DNA from: Alistipes megaguti
GTDB taxonomy: Bacteria > Bacteroidota > Bacteroidia > Bacteroidales > Rikenellaceae
DNA length: 64,000 nucleotides
Assembly (NCBI RefSeq): GCF_900604385.1
Contig: NZ_LR027382.1
Span: forward strand, 2,016,001-2,080,000
Direction: 5' to 3'
Of the stretch, positions 42,217 to 50,121 are shown piece after piece (the stretch's first letter is position 1; every line of letters starts with the position of its first letter). The notes under the pieces were generated by a model. It searched no databases, had not been told where the DNA came from, and saw nothing but the letters and a program-made list of their open reading frames with translations. Made by a program: the position numbers and the translations under genes.

Positions 42217-42821
42217 GATCGTAGCGTTTTTTGCGGGGTGCGGAGCAGCTTTTCGTAGATCCGTGTGCAGACCCACGCATCGGTGGCGGCGTAGAGCTGC
42301 TGCTTGTCGGTCAGCGTCGCGGCCTCCCAGTTGCTCAGCCGCTGGGCCTTCGAGACACGCTGTCCCAGCACGATGGCCGAGAGCTTGCGCAGGCTCTTCT
42401 CGCCGATGCCCCACTGCGGGGCGATCGACTGCAGGTCGATGAATCCCGCCTCGCGGAAGTGGCGGATCTGGTGCAGCGCACGCAGATCGCCTGCCACATC
42501 GGCCCCGACCTTGAGCACCTGTTTGTTCTCGAGCAGCTGCAGGATGGGTTTGGCCAGCGGAATCCGGTTCAGCCGGAAGAGATAGCAGACCGTCGGCGTC
42601 GAGAGCTGGAGCAGCGATACGCGGAAGGTCACCCCCGGACGGAACGACGGCCGCGTCTCGGTGTCGAAGCCGATCACCGGTTCGGCGGCAAGCACCTTGC
42701 AGGCCTCGACGATGTCGCGTTCGTGGTCGATGATACAGATCCGGCCTCCGAACTCGATGGCCGGAAGCTGGGCGGTCTCTTCGTTGCTGATCTTATCGGT
42801 AAAGTTGTTGACTGTGGTCAT
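42213..42821 (-). CDS. RNase D-like 3'-5' exonuclease (DEDDy)
   Basis: A 202-residue single-domain exonuclease. Acidic motifs are visible: 'IGFDTETRPSF' (D-E of ExoI), 'KVGADVAGDLRAL' region (Asp of ExoII), and 'LYAATDAWVCTRIYEKL' (ExoIII, DAxxxxx with Asp; the preceding YAATDA matches the DEDDy Tyr). It lacks an HRDC domain, so it is shorter than E. coli RNase D and fits the Bacteroidetes 3'-5' exonuclease domain family. It lies 23 bp after recQ and overlaps rlmI-like by 4 bp. Confidence 0.9.
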   Translation of the reverse strand: MTTVNNFTDKISNEETAQLPAIEFGGRICIIDHERDIVEACKVLAAEPVIGFDTETRPSFRPGVTFRVSLLQLSTPTVCYLFRLNRIPLAKPILQLLENKQVLKVGADVAGDLRALHQIRHFREAGFIDLQSIAPQWGIGEKSLRKLSAIVLGQRVSKAQRLSNWEAATLTDKQQLYAATDAWVCTRIYEKLLRTPQKTLRS

Positions 42822-42844
42822 CCCGAGTGAATGTTCCTGCAAAA

Positions 42845-44857
42845 TTACGGAATAATTTTCAATATCCCGCTGCCGTCGGCGACGATTTTGCCCTCGGCGA
42901 GCAATTCGCGGAGCACCGAGGCGATGCGTTCGGGCGAAGCGGCACAACCGGCAGCCAGTTGGCGCGGATCGGCCGGACGGGCCGTCAACCGTTCGAGCAG
43001 CTGTCGCCGCAACTCCTCGTCCGAAGCCGCGGCCGACGGAGCGGCGGAGGCGGTCGATGGGGTGTCGGAGTCGGCCGAGGAAGGGTTTTCGTTCGCACCG
43101 CCCGGCGTATTCGGAGTTCCGGCAGCCGCTTTGGCCGCTCGCTTGCGGGCCAGGCAGACGTCGCAGATCCCGCACGGCTCCGCAGACTCGGCCCCGAAAT
43201 AGCGCTCCAGAATCGTGCTGCGGCACTCCGTTTCGTTGCGCGCGTAGGCGAGCATCTGCTCGAAGCGTTCGCGGATGAGTTCCTGCCGGCGGCGGTAGGT
43301 CTCCGGGGCAATGTAGAGATCCTCGCGCGGAAGCCGCTCTTCGTTCAGGTAGAGCAGCGGCGAGCGGTTCGACGGAATGTAACGGATCACACGCAACTGC
43401 CACAACTCCCGGAGCAGTTCCTTGACCCGTTCGACCGTATAGCCGCTCCAAGTGGCCAGTTCGCCCTCGTCGATGGGGCGGAATTCGGTGAAGATGCCGT
43501 TGTAGAGGCGCAGCAGCGTGCGGATGAACGGGTCGAGCCGGTCGCGCTGGAGCCGAAGCCGGTAGAGATCGTCGCGGCTCACGCAGAACATTACCCGAGC
43601 AGGGTTGTCCTGCAGATCGGTCAGGGTCATGTAGCCGTTCTGCTGGAGCAGCTTCACGGCGCTCTGCACCGTCCCGGCATAGAGGTGTTCCCGCGCGCAG
43701 AAGTCGTAGAGGTTGAACAGATGGCTCGTCTCGCCCCCTTCGCCGATGCCGATCTGCAGGTAGGAGCAGATCCGCTCGTAGATCTCCTTGATCTTCTCTA
43801 GTGGCGGAAACTCCTGCTCGAAACGGCGCGAGATCCGTTCGCCGTCGTCCGAGGCGACGAGCAGCAGCGCGTAGGCCCGCTTGCCGTCGCGTCCGGCACG
43901 CCCGGCCTCCTGGTAGTAGCTCTCCAGCGAGTCGCACATCGCGTAGTGGACCACGAAGCGCACGTCACCCTTGTCGATGCCCATGCCGAAGGCGTTCGTC
44001 GCAACCATCACCCGGACCCGTCCCTGCAGCCACTCCTCCTGACGCTGCGAACGGTCGGCGTGGCCCAGGCCACCGTGGTAGGCGGCCGTCGTAATGCCCT
44101 CGTTGCGGAGCTGTTCGGCCAGCTGTTCGGCCCCGTCGCGCGTGCGGGTGTAGACGATGCCCGATCCCGGAACGTTGCGCAGCAGCCGCAGCAGCTGGCC
44201 CAGTTTGTCGTCCGTGTGGCGGACGCTGTACGAAAGGTTCGGCCGCGCGAAGCTGCTGCGGATGACGTTCGGCTCGGCGAATTTCAGATGGAGCATGATG
44301 TCCTCGGCCACGGGGCGCGTCGCCGAGGCCGTCAGCGCCAGCACCGGGACGCCCGGCAGCTGCTCGCGCAGCTCGGCGATCCGCAGGTAGGAGGGGCGGA
44401 AGTCGTAGCCCCACTGCGAGATGCAGTGCGCTTCGTCGACGGCCAGCAGCGTCACGGGCATCCGCACGACCCGCAGACGGAAGGCTTCCGTGGTCAGCCG
44501 TTCGGGCGCCACGTAGAGGAATTTCGTGTCGCCGTAGACGCAGTTGTCCAGTGCGATGTCGATCTGCCGCGGCGAGAGCCCCGAGTGGATCGCCACGGCC
44601 GGGATTCCCTGCCGCCGAAGTCGGTCGACCTGATCCTTCATCAGGGCGATGAGCGGCGTGACGACGATGCACAACCCCTCGCGCGCCATCGTCGGAACCT
44701 GGTAGGTGAGGGATTTCCCGCCTCCGGTGGGCATCAGCACCAGCGTGTCGCGCCCCTCCATTACCGAACGGATGATCTGCTCCTGAACGGAGCGGAAACA
44801 CGTAAAGCCCCAGTAGCGTTCGAGTGTGCGGTAGATGTTGTCCGTGACAGATTCCAT
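42845..44857 (-). CDS. recQ: ATP-dependent DNA helicase RecQ
   Basis: A 670-residue superfamily 2 helicase for recombination and fork repair. The helicase core has 'CFRSVQEQIIRSVMEGRDTLVLMPTGGGKSLTYQ' (motifs 0 and I), 'AVDEAHCISQWGYDFRPSY' (II and aromatic loop), 'ALTASAT', and 'YHGGLGHADRSQRQEEW'. 'ATNAFGMGIDKGDVRFVVH' and 'QEAGRAGRDG' complete it. The zinc-binding region shows 'CRSTILERYFGAESAEPCGICDVC', followed by a winged helix. The tail has an Ala/Ser/Asn-rich linker (residues about 580-615) and a small helical end in place of a clear HRDC. The start at 44857 excludes an unsupported upstream extension. Confidence 0.95.
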   Translation of the reverse strand: MESVTDNIYRTLERYWGFTCFRSVQEQIIRSVMEGRDTLVLMPTGGGKSLTYQVPTMAREGLCIVVTPLIALMKDQVDRLRRQGIPAVAIHSGLSPRQIDIALDNCVYGDTKFLYVAPERLTTEAFRLRVVRMPVTLLAVDEAHCISQWGYDFRPSYLRIAELREQLPGVPVLALTASATRPVAEDIMLHLKFAEPNVIRSSFARPNLSYSVRHTDDKLGQLLRLLRNVPGSGIVYTRTRDGAEQLAEQLRNEGITTAAYHGGLGHADRSQRQEEWLQGRVRVMVATNAFGMGIDKGDVRFVVHYAMCDSLESYYQEAGRAGRDGKRAYALLLVASDDGERISRRFEQEFPPLEKIKEIYERICSYLQIGIGEGGETSHLFNLYDFCAREHLYAGTVQSAVKLLQQNGYMTLTDLQDNPARVMFCVSRDDLYRLRLQRDRLDPFIRTLLRLYNGIFTEFRPIDEGELATWSGYTVERVKELLRELWQLRVIRYIPSNRSPLLYLNEERLPREDLYIAPETYRRRQELIRERFEQMLAYARNETECRSTILERYFGAESAEPCGICDVCLARKRAAKAAAGTPNTPGGANENPSSADSDTPSTASAAPSAAASDEELRRQLLERLTARPADPRQLAAGCAASPERIASVLRELLAEGKIVADGSGILKIIP

Positions 44858-44862
44858 GTTCA

Positions 44863-44870
44863 CAAAGGTA
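44863..44870 (-). promoter_or_regulatory. -7 box of the recQ promoter
   Basis: Reverse strand TACCTTTG, only 6-13 bp before the RecQ ATG, so the leader would be very short or absent. The -33 element is unclear. Confidence 0.45.
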
Positions 44871-44877
44871 CGAAAAA

Positions 44878-44909
44878 TTAGGCGTTCTTCGGAATTTTTC
44901 CTATTTTTG
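44878..44909 (+). promoter_or_regulatory. Promoter of the PqqD-like gene
   Basis: TTA (44878-44880), 21-bp spacer, TATTTTTG (44902-44909) followed by C. It is divergent from the recQ promoter within 40 bp. Confidence 0.5.
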
Positions 44910-44928
44910 CCCTCGGACAAGTCGTTGC

Positions 44929-45204
44929 ATGATGAAGATCCGTTCCGAATACAGGCTCCGCGAAATGGCCGGTGAACAGGTTGCCGTGGCCCCCGGAGAG
45001 GCCGAAACCGCCGCTCCGACACGCATTCTGGCGCTCAACGCGTCGGCCCGTGCGCTGTGGAATCTCTTCCGCGGGCGGGAATTCTCGGCCCAACAGGTGG
45101 CCGAAGCATTGACGGAACGCTACAACGTGAGCCCCGAAAGAGCCCGCAGCGACGCCCGGAAGTGGATCGGACAACTCGTCCCGTGCGGGATCATCGAATC
45201 ATGA
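44929..45204 (+). CDS. PqqD-like small protein (stand-alone)
   Basis: A 91-residue protein whose layout matches PqqD-type peptide-binding winged-helix proteins: 'YRLREMAGEQVAVAP', 'ILALNASARALWNLFRG' (the LNxxAxxLWxLxxG motif) and 'SAQQVAEALTERYNVSPERARSDARKWIGQLVPCGII'. PqqD proteins present a precursor peptide to a radical SAM enzyme in RiPP pathways, but no radical SAM maturase is adjacent here. An ATG 3 bp later is an equal start candidate. Its stop overlaps the next start (ATGA), coupling it to the Cys-rich exported protein. Confidence 0.82.
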   Translation: MMKIRSEYRLREMAGEQVAVAPGEAETAAPTRILALNASARALWNLFRGREFSAQQVAEALTERYNVSPERARSDARKWIGQLVPCGIIES

Positions 45205-45635
45205 AGCTCAAACGCTGCATAGCTCTGGCGCTCTGCGCCCTGTACATCGCGGCAACGGCCTCGGTGTCGCTGGCGTCGATGACCTGCAAGTGTCTGGGCA
45301 TGATGCGTGCGCAGACCGAACACCGTTGTGCGGAGTGCTGCGCGGCCGACCTGTGCACCGATCCGCTGCCCTGCGGCGGAGGGTGGCTCGCTGCGGGCTG
45401 CGACTGCGACCGGCACTCCACCGAAATCGAACTCTATACGTCGTCGCATTCGGACGACAGCGAAAAATATCTCCGTTGCATCGTCTCGGAACTGCCGCCT
45501 TCGCTGGCGGCCGAACTCCCCGAACCGGCCCGTCTCATCCTTCCGGCCGGCGATGCTTCGCTTGCTCCGGTTCCGCTCCCCCGGGAAGTCATCCTGCGGA
45601 ACCGCGGGATGAGGGCTCCTCCCGTGAGAGGGTAG
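45201..45635 (+). CDS. Cys-rich exported protein (HYC_CC_PP-like, tentative)
   Basis: A 144-residue protein with a signal peptide (MKLKRCIALALCALYIAATASVSLAS). The mature N-terminus is dense in Cys: 'CKCLGM', 'CAECCAADLC', 'CGGGW', 'CDCDRHSTEIELY', nine to eleven in 50 residues, with several His and acidic residues. Then comes 'SELPPSL' and a Pro-rich end. This order (early Cys/His, CC pair, Pro pair) recalls a Bacteroidetes family found next to metal-type TonB receptors, but the match is by eye. Likely roles are metal binding in the periplasm or at the surface. A GC-rich inverted repeat follows the stop at about 45654-45688. Confidence 0.72.
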   Translation: MKLKRCIALALCALYIAATASVSLASMTCKCLGMMRAQTEHRCAECCAADLCTDPLPCGGGWLAAGCDCDRHSTEIELYTSSHSDDSEKYLRCIVSELPPSLAAELPEPARLILPAGDASLAPVPLPREVILRNRGMRAPPVRG

Positions 45636-45776
45636 TCGGGAGCGTGTGCGGCGGAGCTGCGCACACTCCGCCGCGTATGAGCTCCCTGGCCGTACGTCGC
45701 CGGTTTTTCCCCTGTTTCGCAAATCGTTGAACTCCGCTGTCGGGGCAGGCCTGACAGCAGTTGACCGTCGAAAAGC

Positions 45777-46199
45777 ATGAACGACAACCGTTTGGAAGAG
45801 ATTCTGCAACAGCACGGTATCCGCCCTACGGCGGTGCGGATCCTGTTGCTCGAGATCATGGAGCGCTTCGAGAATACGTTCAGCCTCGCCGACCTCGAAA
45901 CCGAGGCCGACACGCTCGACAAATCCTCGATCTTCCGCTCGCTCACGCTCTTCGCCCGTCACCATCTGCTCCACGTCGTCGAGGACGGCAGCGGCGCCAC
46001 GAAATACTGCCTCTGCCACAACGACCACGCCTGCCGCGTCGAGGAGATGCATTGCCACTTCCATTGCGAAATCTGCGGAAAAACCTTCTGCCTGGACAAC
46101 ATCCATATCCCCGTGATCAGCTATCCCGAGGGGTATGAGGTCTGGGAGATCAATTACCTGATCAAGGGACGTTGTCCCGCCTGCCGGTCGAAGCACTGA
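45777..46199 (+). CDS. Fur-family metal-responsive repressor
   Basis: A 140-residue winged-helix repressor. The DNA-binding half shows 'ILQQHGIRPTAVRILLLEIM' and 'DKSSIFRSLTLFARHHLLHVVEDGSGATKYCL'. The dimer/metal half has 'CHFHCEICGKTFCLD' (HFHCxxCG, with a CxxC zinc pair) and 'GRCPACRSKH' (second CxxC), the structural zinc site. It has fewer His in the regulatory site than classic Fur, so the sensed metal (Fe, Zn, Mn) is not certain. It lies between the Cys-rich protein and the TonB receptor, whose promoter region carries candidate operator repeats. Confidence 0.9.
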   Translation: MNDNRLEEILQQHGIRPTAVRILLLEIMERFENTFSLADLETEADTLDKSSIFRSLTLFARHHLLHVVEDGSGATKYCLCHNDHACRVEEMHCHFHCEICGKTFCLDNIHIPVISYPEGYEVWEINYLIKGRCPACRSKH

Positions 46200-46219
46200 T
46201 CTTCGCGCGCTGCCCGTCT

Positions 46220-46246
46220 TTGCAATCGGGTTGCAAAAACGTTGCG
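46220..46246. promoter_or_regulatory. Phased TTGCAA repeats, candidate operator
   Basis: TTGCAA at 46220-46225 and again at 46231-46236 (an 11-bp step), then GTTGC at 46241-46245 (10-bp step). TTGCAA is its own reverse complement, so the pair is also an inverted repeat. The repeats lie directly upstream of the TonB receptor -7 box and just after the Fur-family gene. Confidence 0.5.
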
Positions 46247-46247
46247 A

Positions 46248-46255
46248 TACCTTTG
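46248..46255 (+). promoter_or_regulatory. -7 box of the TonB receptor promoter
   Basis: TACCTTTG followed by C, 26 bp before the ATG at 46282. The usual -33 TTG is not at the correct distance, as expected if the promoter needs control by a bound factor. Confidence 0.55.
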
Positions 46256-46281
46256 CCGGCGTAAACAAATTGGATGATCTC

Positions 46282-48687
46282 ATGATTCGCTTGCATCTGA
46301 ACACTCTTTTCATGACGGCTTTGGCCGTCCTCTGCGGGTGCGGGGCCGCCGTGGCCCAGGACCTGCGCGGCGTGGTGCGCGACGCCGACAACAACCCCCT
46401 CGTCGGCGCTTCGGTCTACTGGGCCGGAACCACCATCGGGGCCAGCACCGATGCCCAGGGGGCATTCCTGCTCCATCACGTCCGGGGATACGACCGTCTG
46501 GTGGCCTCGTATCTCGGTTATGTCAATGATACGCTCCGCGTCGAGAACGGCGCCGAGCGCGTCGAGTTCGCCCTGCGTGCGGAGGGCGTAGCTCTGGAGG
46601 ATGTCGTCGTCGAAGGGGCCGTCAGCGGCAACTTCGTCAAGCGCGATGGCATCGTCAAGGGCGAGATGATCTCCTTTGCGGGCCTCTGCAAGATGGCCTG
46701 CTGCAACCTGGCCGAGTCGTTCGAAAACTCCGCCTCGGTGACCGTCGGCTACAGCGACGCCATCTCCGGAGCCCGGCAGATCAAGATGCTCGGTCTGGCC
46801 GGAACATACACCCAGATCCTCGACGAAAACCGCCCGATCATGCGCGGCCTGAGCGCCCCCTACGGCATGAGCTACACGCCGGGCATGTGGCTCAACTCGA
46901 TCCAGGTCTCGAAGGGCGTGGCCTCGGTGACGGCCGGCCACGAGGCCATCACCGGGCAGATCAACCTCGAACACCGCAAACCAACGGACGAGGAGCGCCT
47001 CTTCCTGAACGTCTATCTCGACGATGAGCTCCGCCCCGAGGTCAACCTCTCGTCGGCTTTCCCCGTCACGCGGGACAAGAAACTCTCGAGCGTCATCCTG
47101 CTCCACGGTTCGGGTGACACCGACGTGCGGAGGATGGACCACAACGACGACGGATTCCACGATCTGCCCATCTCGAACCAGGTTAACGTGGCCAACAAGT
47201 GGCTCTATGCCGCCGACAACGGCATGCAGATCCGCTGGGGATGGAAGTTCGTGCAGGAGAACCGTCTCGGCGGCATGCTCGGCTACAAGAACACGGCGGC
47301 CATGCGCGACGACATGCGCGACGACTGGGACTGGACGCAGACCGATGAGAAAATGCCCCTCTACGGGTCGCACATCCGCAACCGCAACGCCAACGCCTAC
47401 TTCAAGGTCGGCATGCCCGTGGGACCGGCCGTCTACGACGCCGACGAGCAGGACGAGATGCGTTCGAACCTGGCGTTCGTGGCCGATTTCGACCACTTCA
47501 ACGAGGCGGCCTACTTCGGGCTGAACAACTACGACGGCAACCAGAATTCGCTGGCCCTGAATCTGATGTACAACCACTACTTCACCTACCGTTCGTCGCT
47601 CATCGTCGGCGGACAGCTCCATCTGGACTACTACCGTGAGGGGCTGCTCAACCGCACGCCCTGGATCACACAGTTGGCCAGCGCCGATTTCGATCTGGAC
47701 CGCAACGAGCGTGAGGCGGGCCTCTACGCCGAGTACACCTATGCCATCAAGGACAAGTTCTCGGTCGTGGCCGGTGTGCGCGGCGACTACAACCACTATT
47801 ACGACCGCTTCTTCGTCACGCCGCGCGGCCATCTGAAGTGGAACATCACCCGCTCGACCACGCTCCGCGCCTCGGCCGGTCTGGGTTACCGTTCGACGAA
47901 CCTCATCACGGACAACATCGGCGTGCTGGCTACGGGCCGCGCCATCCGTCCGGTGACCTTCGACGAAGCCGGGCTGCCCGTCGACGGTTCGTTCCGCGAT
48001 ATCGACCGTATGGAGAAGGCCCTCACCGCGGGTGGAAGCCTCACGCAGACCTTCGGCCTTGTCGAGCCCGATGACGCCACGCTGAGTTTCGACTACTTCC
48101 GCACGCAGTTTTACAACTCGGTGGTGGCCGACCAGGAGATGTTCGCCGATCGGATTGTCTTCTACAGCACCGACGGCCGTTCGTTCACCGATACCTATCA
48201 GGTCGACTTCTCGTGGACGCCCGTCGAGCGGCTCGATATCTTCGCCACGTTCCGCTACACGGACAGTGAGATGACGATCCGCCGTGCGGACGGCACTTCG
48301 GCCCGTGTCGAACGCCCGCTGGTGAGTCAGTACAAGACGCTGCTCAACATCCAGTATGCCACGAAATTCCGCCGCTGGACCTTCGATGCCACGGCGCAGC
48401 TGAACGGTCCGAGCCGCGTGCCCCGGTTTGTCGAAAACGGCGCGGGCGCGCTGGTCCCCGACTACGACAACTACTCGCCCCGTTACCCGATGTTCTACGC
48501 CCAGGTGAGCCGCAAGTTGGGCAAGTTCGACCTCTATGTCGGGTGTGAGAACATTGCCGACTACATCCAGAAGGACCCGATCATAAATGCGGAGAATCCA
48601 TACGATTATCGCTTCAACTCGATGAACGTCTGGGGGCCGCTCATGGGTCGCAAGTTCTATATCGGCCTGCGGCTGAATATCTATTGA
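46282..48687 (+). CDS. TonB-dependent outer-membrane receptor, metal-type
   Basis: An 801-residue receptor with a signal peptide (to about residue 26) and a carboxypeptidase-like regulatory domain (DLRGVVRDADNNPLVGASVYWAGT..., residues 28-105). Then come the plug and a 22-strand barrel ending in an aromatic residue (GLRLNIY). The plug start carries 'LCKMACCNLAESFENSASV' (C136, C140, C141), which I recall from receptors paired with HMA-domain proteins and not from SusC glycan receptors. There is no SusD partner. I infer it imports a metal or metal complex, possibly copper. It is followed by a secreted HMA protein and preceded by a Fur-family gene. Confidence 0.9.
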   Translation: MIRLHLNTLFMTALAVLCGCGAAVAQDLRGVVRDADNNPLVGASVYWAGTTIGASTDAQGAFLLHHVRGYDRLVASYLGYVNDTLRVENGAERVEFALRAEGVALEDVVVEGAVSGNFVKRDGIVKGEMISFAGLCKMACCNLAESFENSASVTVGYSDAISGARQIKMLGLAGTYTQILDENRPIMRGLSAPYGMSYTPGMWLNSIQVSKGVASVTAGHEAITGQINLEHRKPTDEERLFLNVYLDDELRPEVNLSSAFPVTRDKKLSSVILLHGSGDTDVRRMDHNDDGFHDLPISNQVNVANKWLYAADNGMQIRWGWKFVQENRLGGMLGYKNTAAMRDDMRDDWDWTQTDEKMPLYGSHIRNRNANAYFKVGMPVGPAVYDADEQDEMRSNLAFVADFDHFNEAAYFGLNNYDGNQNSLALNLMYNHYFTYRSSLIVGGQLHLDYYREGLLNRTPWITQLASADFDLDRNEREAGLYAEYTYAIKDKFSVVAGVRGDYNHYYDRFFVTPRGHLKWNITRSTTLRASAGLGYRSTNLITDNIGVLATGRAIRPVTFDEAGLPVDGSFRDIDRMEKALTAGGSLTQTFGLVEPDDATLSFDYFRTQFYNSVVADQEMFADRIVFYSTDGRSFTDTYQVDFSWTPVERLDIFATFRYTDSEMTIRRADGTSARVERPLVSQYKTLLNIQYATKFRRWTFDATAQLNGPSRVPRFVENGAGALVPDYDNYSPRYPMFYAQVSRKLGKFDLYVGCENIADYIQKDPIINAENPYDYRFNSMNVWGPLMGRKFYIGLRLNIY

Positions 48688-48775
48688 TCGGCTGCCGAGC
48701 GGAGGCCGATATACCTAACAGGAGACCGATATGCCGGAAAACCCGGAAAACAAAACCGAAACAACAACCGATAAA

Positions 48776-49117
48776 ATGGCAAAAACAATGAAACGAATTC
48801 TGATGCTGTGCCTGGCCCTGGTGATGGGCGTGGGCCTGACGGTGGCTGCCCCCAAGGGCGCTCCCAAAAAGATGGTGACGACGATCTTTGCGGCCGATGT
48901 CGACTGCGAACATTGTGTCAACAAGATCCTGAACAACGTCCCTTCGCTCGGCAAGGGTATCAAGGACGTACAGGTAAGCCTCGAGAAAAAGGAGGTGACC
49001 GTGGTCTACGATGCCTCGAAGAACAGCGACGAGAAGATCATCCAGGGGCTGGCCTCGCTCAAGGTGAAGGCCGAAGTCAAGAAGTCCTCGAATACCGAAT
49101 CCGCGGCGAAAAAGTAA
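48776..49117 (+). CDS. Secreted heavy-metal-associated (HMA) domain protein
   Basis: A 113-residue protein with a signal peptide (MKRILMLCLALVMGVGLTVAA) and one HMA/MerP fold. The metal loop is 'AADVDCEHCVNKILNNVPSLGKGI' (CxxC, C44 and C47), followed by 'VQVSLEKKEVTVVYDASKNSDEKIIQGLASL'. HMA domains bind Cu(I), Zn or Hg. The frame is open from 48731, where an AGGAG precedes an ATG, but the extra residues are hydrophilic and would mask the signal; starts at 48776 or 48788 are preferred. It lies 43-100 bp after the receptor gene and before a terminator, so it is probably cotranscribed. Confidence 0.88.
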   Translation: MAKTMKRILMLCLALVMGVGLTVAAPKGAPKKMVTTIFAADVDCEHCVNKILNNVPSLGKGIKDVQVSLEKKEVTVVYDASKNSDEKIIQGLASLKVKAEVKKSSNTESAAKK

Positions 49118-49137
49118 CTGCCTGCCTCTTTCAAAGG

Positions 49138-49180
49138 AATCGGGACGGTCTCTCGGCTGAGAGATCGCCCCGATTCGTTT
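49138..49180 (+). terminator. Intrinsic terminator of the receptor-HMA transcript
   Basis: AATCGGGaCGgTCTCTC and GAGAGAtCGcCCCGATT pair across GGCT, followed by CGTTTC. The T run is weak. Confidence 0.65.
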
Positions 49181-49205
49181 CGGACGGGCAAAAGCCTCGC
49201 GAGGG

Positions 49206-49961
49206 TTATTCCAGCGGCCGGATTCGGACCTCGGTCACCCCGTCCAGCTCCTGTGTGAGGCGCTCCAGATCGGTCTTCTCCTCCACTTCGCCGTAATGGT
49301 AGGGGTAGAAGATCGCCGGGCGGATCGCCTTGACCGCCTCCACGGCCTGATCGACGGTCATCGTATAGGGCTGGTTCACAGGCAGGAAGGCGATGTCGAT
49401 GTTTTTCAGCTTCTTCAGCTCCGGAGTCGGCTCCGTATCGCCGGCCACGTAGATGCGTGTTCCGCCGATCGTCAGCACATAACCGCAATCCTCGCGGTCC
49501 TTCGGGTGGAACTGAAGGTGTCCCGGCGTGGTGTTGTAGGCCGCCACGGCCTCGATCTTCACGTAGTCGCGCGGCGTGGCTACGCTCCCCGGACGCATCG
49601 TGTAACAGTTCATCTCGAAGGCTTCGGCCGAGGTCCGGTCGCAGAGAATCTCCGTCTCGGGGGTCAGAATCCGATCCACGGCCGTGATGTCCAGGTGGTC
49701 GTGGTGCGAGTGGGTGATCAGCACCAGATCGCCTTTCGGCAGCGAGGCGTAGTCGGCGTATTCGCTGACCGGATCCACGTAGATCCACTTCCCGCCGGTC
49801 TCGATGGCCAGCGAGGCGTGTTTGAAGAAATGAAACCTCATTTCGCGCCCGTCGCGCGCCGTGAGCGTGTCCGACGGGTATTCGGGGGCCTTTGAACGGC
49901 CGCATCCGAAGAAGGTAAGTAAGGACATAATGGTTGTTCCGATTATCAAATGGGTCTTCAT
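49206..49961 (-). CDS. MBL-fold metallo-hydrolase lipoprotein
   Basis: A 251-residue protein with a lipobox (TFFGC, Cys20). It has a metallo-beta-lactamase fold: 'HASLAIETGGKWIYVDPV', the metal motif 'THSHHDHLD' (residues 83-91), 'AAYNTTPGHLQFHPKDREDCGYVL', 'RIYVAGDTEPTPEL' and 'FYPYHYGEVEEK'. The order is that of the UPF0173/UlaG-like subgroup of phosphodiesterases and lactonases. Being exported and lipidated is uncommon for this subgroup but is seen in Bacteroidetes. It is transcribed alone from a near-leaderless promoter. Confidence 0.9.
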   Translation of the reverse strand: MKTHLIIGTTIMSLLTFFGCGRSKAPEYPSDTLTARDGREMRFHFFKHASLAIETGGKWIYVDPVSEYADYASLPKGDLVLITHSHHDHLDITAVDRILTPETEILCDRTSAEAFEMNCYTMRPGSVATPRDYVKIEAVAAYNTTPGHLQFHPKDREDCGYVLTIGGTRIYVAGDTEPTPELKKLKNIDIAFLPVNQPYTMTVDQAVEAVKAIRPAIFYPYHYGEVEEKTDLERLTQELDGVTEVRIRPLE

Positions 49962-49968
49962 CGTGGAT

Positions 49969-49999
49969 TAAAGATACGATTTTGCGGCGAATTGTCCAA
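49969..49999 (-). promoter_or_regulatory. Promoter of the MBL lipoprotein gene
   Basis: Reverse strand TTG (49999-49997), 20-bp spacer, TATCTTTA (49976-49969), 8 bp before the ATG, implying an almost leaderless transcript. Confidence 0.55.
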
Positions 50000-50002
50000 A
50001 TA

Positions 50003-50034
50003 TTCCGCTCCTTCGTAAAAAAATCGTACCTTTG
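50003..50034 (+). promoter_or_regulatory. Promoter of the unknown lipoprotein
   Basis: TTC (50003-50005), 21-bp spacer, TACCTTTG (50027-50034). The leader to 50122 is about 82 nt. Confidence 0.5.
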
Positions 50035-50121
50035 GGGCGTGAACCTGTTTTTTTTGCTTCGGGCATGCAGTAATCCGCTCCGGAGCCCGTTTTATGGGAA
50101 ACGTATAACCGACAACATCGC

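Noticed and set aside
44929..45204. A PQQ biosynthesis cluster
   Set aside because: Only a PqqD-like gene is present. No PqqA, PqqC, PqqE or other radical SAM protein is nearby.
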